From: Cloacibacterium normanense
GTDB lineage: Bacteria > Bacteroidota > Bacteroidia > Flavobacteriales > Weeksellaceae
Length of the DNA stretch: 64,000 nucleotides
Direction: 5' to 3'
Assembly (NCBI RefSeq): GCF_003860565.1
Contig: NZ_CP034157.1
Location: 1,488,001-1,552,000, forward strand
Part shown: in pieces, positions 60,641 to 64,000 of the stretch
Layout: each line of letters starts with the position of its first letter
Position numbering within the stretch: the stretch's first letter is position 1
Notes under the pieces: generated by a model
Told to the model about the DNA's origin: nothing
Database searches by the model: none
Seen by the model: the letters and a program-made list of their open reading frames with translations, nothing else
Translations under genes and position numbers: made by a program

Positions 60641-61831
60641 ATGAGTTCTACCATATTTACACCTTTTACTGAAGAACAACTCATTCCTAAAGAGGAAAAA
60701 TTAGAAGTTCTAAAAAAAGGAAAAAAATTTAGCATTGGTATCCCAAAAGAAACCTGTTTACACGAAAAAAGACTGTGTATTACTCCAGATGCAGTACAAG
60801 TTTTGGTAGAACATGGTCATGATATTATTTTAGAAGCTGGCGCTGGTGAAGGTTCTTTTTTCACCGATTTACAGTTTTCTGAAGCAGGAGCACAGATTAC
60901 AACCAGTCAAGCAGAAGTGTACGGACAAGATTTGGTTCTTAAAATCAATCCGCCAACCGAAGAAGAAATGGAATTTTTAAAACCAAATGCTTATTTGGTT
61001 TCTGCACTTCAAATTAACTTAAGAGACAAAGATTATTTTAAAAAATTAGCAGAAAAAAAGGTAAATGCCATCGCTTTTGAATTCATTATGGATGAATACC
61101 GTCAGTTGTCACTGATCAGACTCATTGGCGAAATCGCAGGTGGAATTTCTATTTTGTACGCATCAGAATTATTGGCAAAATCAAATGGTTTAATGCTCGG
61201 TGGAATTACTGGAGTTCGCCCTACAGAAGTAGTAGTATTAGGAGCTGGAATTGTAGGAGAATCTGCGACAAAAGCAGCCATCGGTTTAGGTGCAAGTGTA
61301 AGAGTTTTTGACAATTCTTTATCTAAATTAAGAAGATTACATACACTTATAGACAGTAGAGTTCCTACATCAATTATAGACCCGAAAGAATTAAAAAAAG
61401 CATTAATGAGAGCTGATGTAGTGATTGGCGCATTACCTAGACTCAATATGCCTTTCATCGTAACAGAAGACATGGTAAAAGCCATGAAAAAAGGCTCTGT
61501 AATTATAGATTTGACCATAGATTATGGCGGTTGTATAGAAACTACAGAAGTAACCACTCACGAAAATCCTGTCATCATTAAACACGAAATTCTTCACTGT
61601 GGATTACCTAATTTATCTTCTAGAATGCCTAGAACCACTACGAAAGCTATTTCCAATTTCTTCCTAAGTTATCTCCTAAATTATGACGAAGAAGGTGGTT
61701 TCGAAAATATGCTTTTAAAAAGAAACGAGATGAAACAATCGCTTTACATGTATAAAGGCAGACATACCAAAAAAGTGATTTGCGACAAATTCGACCTTAC
61801 TTATCACGACATCAACCTTTTAATTTTTTAA
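60641..61831 (+). CDS. ald: alanine dehydrogenase
   Basis: A 396-residue NAD-dependent enzyme that interconverts alanine and pyruvate. The N-terminal GIPKETCLHEKRLCITP and the Rossmann motif VVVLGAGIVGESATKAAIGLGASV, ending in VRVFD, are those of Ald/PntA-type proteins. The His and Lys of the catalytic pair fall in the first domain. The length and end are normal. Confidence 0.9.
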   Translation: MSSTIFTPFTEEQLIPKEEKLEVLKKGKKFSIGIPKETCLHEKRLCITPDAVQVLVEHGHDIILEAGAGEGSFFTDLQFSEAGAQITTSQAEVYGQDLVLKINPPTEEEMEFLKPNAYLVSALQINLRDKDYFKKLAEKKVNAIAFEFIMDEYRQLSLIRLIGEIAGGISILYASELLAKSNGLMLGGITGVRPTEVVVLGAGIVGESATKAAIGLGASVRVFDNSLSKLRRLHTLIDSRVPTSIIDPKELKKALMRADVVIGALPRLNMPFIVTEDMVKAMKKGSVIIDLTIDYGGCIETTEVTTHENPVIIKHEILHCGLPNLSSRMPRTTTKAISNFFLSYLLNYDEEGGFENMLLKRNEMKQSLYMYKGRHTKKVICDKFDLTYHDINLLIF

Positions 61832-61861
61832 AATTTCAACTTACTTTTTACATCACATTCA

Positions 61862-62233
61862 ATGAGAAAACTGAAATTCTTTTTCATCGGGTTAATTCCA
61901 GGATTACTAATTGTATTCTTTATTTTGAACAAAAAAGGGGTAAGTTGTAGCGGTTATCTTCCCAATTCTAGAGTAATTGCCGAAACTTTATCGAAAGATT
62001 TCACCTATTCTGAAGCTTTTCAAGCAGAAATGAAAACCTTGAAAATAGACGAAAAATTTCTGAAAGACAGCATTATTACCAAAGGAGAAATTAACTTTGA
62101 TAAGAGCGATGCACAGAAAAAACCTTGTCCAAGTTATTTACTTACCGCTCCAGAAGTAAATCCTACCTATGAAATTACTTTTGAAAAATGTAAAGAAAAT
62201 GCCCATTTCATCAGTCTTAAAAAGCTAAAATAA
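61862..62233 (+). CDS. DUF4258-like exported or membrane-anchored protein
   Basis: A 123-residue protein with an N-terminal hydrophobic helix (residues 5-22) and two Cys (SCSG, KPCPSY) that could be a redox or metal pair. From memory, similar Chryseobacterium proteins are annotated DUF4258. The next gene begins 6 bp downstream, so they are likely co-transcribed. Confidence 0.65.
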   Translation: MRKLKFFFIGLIPGLLIVFFILNKKGVSCSGYLPNSRVIAETLSKDFTYSEAFQAEMKTLKIDEKFLKDSIITKGEINFDKSDAQKKPCPSYLLTAPEVNPTYEITFEKCKENAHFISLKKLK

Positions 62234-62239
62234 CAAAAT

Positions 62240-62476
62240 ATGCAAAAGAAAAAATACACAGACCTGAGTGTTCCCGAATTAAAAAAACTACAAAAAGTTT
62301 TCTTAGGAATCTTTTTAGGATTGGTTATTCTTTGGATTATTGTACTCAGCATGATGTATTACAACGGAAAATCTTTTGCAACCTTTATTGCAGTAGCAGT
62401 GGCTACGTTGATTCCCAATTTTATTAATATTCTTAATATTTCTAATCAAATCAAACAAAAGGAAAAAGAACTCTAA
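62240..62476 (+). CDS. small two-helix membrane protein
   Basis: A 78-residue protein with two hydrophobic helices (about 20-40 and 48-66), preceded by the cytoplasmic helix SVPELKKLQKVF. Similar proteins are sometimes labelled redox-active disulfide protein 2, but no Cys is present here, so that label would be wrong for it. Function unknown. It lies 14 bp before tyrA. Confidence 0.7.
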   Translation: MQKKKYTDLSVPELKKLQKVFLGIFLGLVILWIIVLSMMYYNGKSFATFIAVAVATLIPNFINILNISNQIKQKEKEL

Positions 62477-62490
62477 AAATTAATTTCAAA

Positions 62491-63333
62491 ATGAAGATTG
62501 CTATTATTGGTGTAGGTTTAATTGGTGGTTCTATCGCCCTAAAACTCCGTGAAAAAAATTTCGGAGCAGAATTTATAGGAATTGACAAATCAGAAATTCA
62601 CCTTCAAGAAGCCCAAGAATTAGGAATTATAGACCGTTTCGAAGATTTTGAAAACGGTGTTAAAAACGCAGACCTTATCATCACTGCTATTCCAGTTGAT
62701 GCTACGGTTAAAATTTTACCACAAGTTCTAGATTTAATTACCGATAAACAAACGGTAATGGATACCGGTTCTACCAAATCTGGAATTGTAGAAGCCATCA
62801 AAAATCACCCGAACCGAAAAAGATTTGTAGCATTTCACCCAATGTGGGGAACCGAAAATTCTGGACCTAAAGCTGCGCAGAAAGAAAGTTTTGCAGGAAG
62901 AGCAGCCGTAATTTGCGACCGTGAAGATTCTGATCAAGATGCATTAGCATTGGTAGAAAATATTGCCAAAAATCTAGAAATGCACCTGATTTACATGAAT
63001 GCAGACGCTCATGACGTTCACACTGCGTACATTTCTCACATTTCTCACATCACTTCTTACGCTTTGGCAAACACGGTTTTAGAAAAAGAGCGAGAAGAAG
63101 ATACCATTTTCCAATTGGCGAGTTCTGGTTTTTCGAGTACGGTTCGTTTGGCGAAATCTCATCCAGAAATGTGGGTTCCTATCTTCAAACAAAACAAAGA
63201 AAATGTATTAGACGTTCTTAATGAACACATTACACAGCTCAGAAAATTCAAATCTGCTCTAGAAAAAGAGAATTTTGAACTTCTGGAAGAACTCATCAAA
63301 AACGCCAATAAAATCCGAGGCATCTTAAAATAA
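62491..63333 (+). CDS. tyrA: prephenate dehydrogenase
   Basis: A 280-residue enzyme of tyrosine synthesis. The NAD site is IAIIGVGLIGGSIAL (GxGxxG), MDTGSTKSGIV follows, and the active-site segment FHPMWGTENSGPKAA (with His) matches TyrA. HDVHTAYISHISH holds the other conserved His. No ACT domain is present, so it is the short, probably unregulated type. Confidence 0.93.
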   Translation: MKIAIIGVGLIGGSIALKLREKNFGAEFIGIDKSEIHLQEAQELGIIDRFEDFENGVKNADLIITAIPVDATVKILPQVLDLITDKQTVMDTGSTKSGIVEAIKNHPNRKRFVAFHPMWGTENSGPKAAQKESFAGRAAVICDREDSDQDALALVENIAKNLEMHLIYMNADAHDVHTAYISHISHITSYALANTVLEKEREEDTIFQLASSGFSSTVRLAKSHPEMWVPIFKQNKENVLDVLNEHITQLRKFKSALEKENFELLEELIKNANKIRGILK

Positions 63334-63339
63334 TTCGTC

Positions 63340-64000
63340 ATGAAAAATTTCTTTCGCTTTCTGTTTATCATCAGTTGTACTTTTTTATGGAGTCAAGAAA
63401 GAAAAAGCACGGCGACAGAAAATGTGAAGATTATTTCTGAAAATTTCGACGTTCCTCAACTTAAAACCACACGAAGAATTTGGATTTATTTGCCTAAAGA
63501 TTACGAAACTTCACGCAAAAAATATGAAGTGATGTATCTTCAAGATGCGCAAAATCTTTTTAACGATGCTACTTCTTATGCTGGAGAATGGCAAGTAGAT
63601 GAAACGCTGAACAAAATTTTCGAAAAAACCGGAAAATCTGTAATTGTTATAGGAATAGATAACGGTGGCGAAAAACGAATTGAAGAACTTTCTCCTTTCA
63701 AAAATGCAAAATACGACGGCGGAAATGGAGAAAACTACGTAAAATTTATCGTGGAAACATTGAAACCTTATATCGATAAAAATTACAGAACAAAATCTTG
63801 TAAAAAACACACCACGATTGGTGGAAGTTCACTCGGAGCGCTAATCTCTGTTTATGCCGCGGTAAAATATCCTGAAACTTTCGGGAAGGTTTTGGCTTTT
63901 TCTTCTGCTTTTTGGTTTAATGCTGAAGATTTGAATGCATTTATTAGCCATTCTAAAGTCAATTTAAAGCATCAGAAATATTATTTTGTTCAAGGAAAAC
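63340..64000 (+). CDS. secreted esterase (alpha/beta hydrolase, esterase D-like), partial at the right edge
   Basis: The first 220 residues of an exported hydrolase. The signal peptide ends LWSQ, YEVMYLQDAQNLFNDATS and the nucleophile elbow GGSSLGAL (GxSxG) identify the IroE/Fes-like esterase group (alpha/beta hydrolase). The frame is open at 64,000, so the catalytic His lies beyond the window. The substrate is unknown. Confidence 0.88.
   Translation, partial: MKNFFRFLFIISCTFLWSQERKSTATENVKIISENFDVPQLKTTRRIWIYLPKDYETSRKKYEVMYLQDAQNLFNDATSYAGEWQVDETLNKIFEKTGKSVIVIGIDNGGEKRIEELSPFKNAKYDGGNGENYVKFIVETLKPYIDKNYRTKSCKKHTTIGGSSLGALISVYAAVKYPETFGKVLAFSSAFWFNAEDLNAFISHSKVNLKHQKYYFVQGK

Noticed and set aside
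1-64000. rRNA or tRNA genes
   Set aside because: No tRNA cloverleaf or rRNA segment was recognised on either strand; a tRNAscan run would settle it.

Overview
The window is AT-rich DNA from a Bacteroidota chromosome, most likely a flavobacterium of the Chryseobacterium/Cloacibacterium type (Weeksellaceae). The evidence is the gene set: PorX with a PglZ domain, an LpxC-FabZ fusion inside an lpxD-lpxC/fabZ-lpxA-efp operon, archaeal-type ProRS, a DnaJ with two zinc repeats, and TAnnTTTG promoter boxes. The genus is an inference.

Layout. Positions 1-33,800 and 58,490-64,000 are mostly core chromosome. The left part carries a DedA gene (cut by the edge), dnaG, a HEPN-MNT toxin-antitoxin pair, clpP, an M28 peptidase, folP, a glycosyltransferase, adenosine deaminase, a ZIP transporter, outer-membrane proteins, proS, mntH, grpE-dnaJ, an isoaspartyl peptidase, an ABC exporter, an EVE-HNH nuclease, sucD, efp, and the lipid A and fatty-acid block lpxA, lpxC/fabZ, lpxD. 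The right part carries porX, tsaE, ald, tyrA and an esterase cut by the edge. Many gaps hold degenerate tandem repeats of 7 or 8 bp whose word differs from place to place.

The accessory region is 33,800-58,490. It opens with a gene-free stretch containing 11-bp tandem repeats. Next comes a complete IS3-family element (34,302-35,870) with an A6G frameshift site; it has inserted into a sequence identical to its own end. Then 36,065-58,227 is an array of 18 gene cassettes, each closed by an attC-like folded site. In each cassette the first bases (G^TTRRRY plus a few more) are the reverse complement of the start of its own attC, which is what integron cassette excision and insertion predict. No integron integrase is visible, so this looks like a CALIN (cluster of attC sites lacking an integrase) or the distal part of a chromosomal integron. 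An integrase outside the window cannot be excluded.

The cassettes carry an Erm(F)-like 23S rRNA methyltransferase, a class A beta-lactamase lipoprotein, a five-gene oxidative-stress and abortive-infection-like cassette, an SF1 helicase, a DNA glycosylase, a GNAT acetyltransferase, and a four-gene restriction-modification-like cassette (EcoRI-type adenine methyltransferase, DUF262-HNH nuclease, XRE/ImmA regulator, unknown protein). The rest are lipoproteins, small unknown genes and gene-less cassettes. Two cassettes of about 160 bp have a variant core (G^ATGTGG) and covarying hairpins. Several attC sites share a near-identical T-rich apical loop on stems of unrelated sequence.
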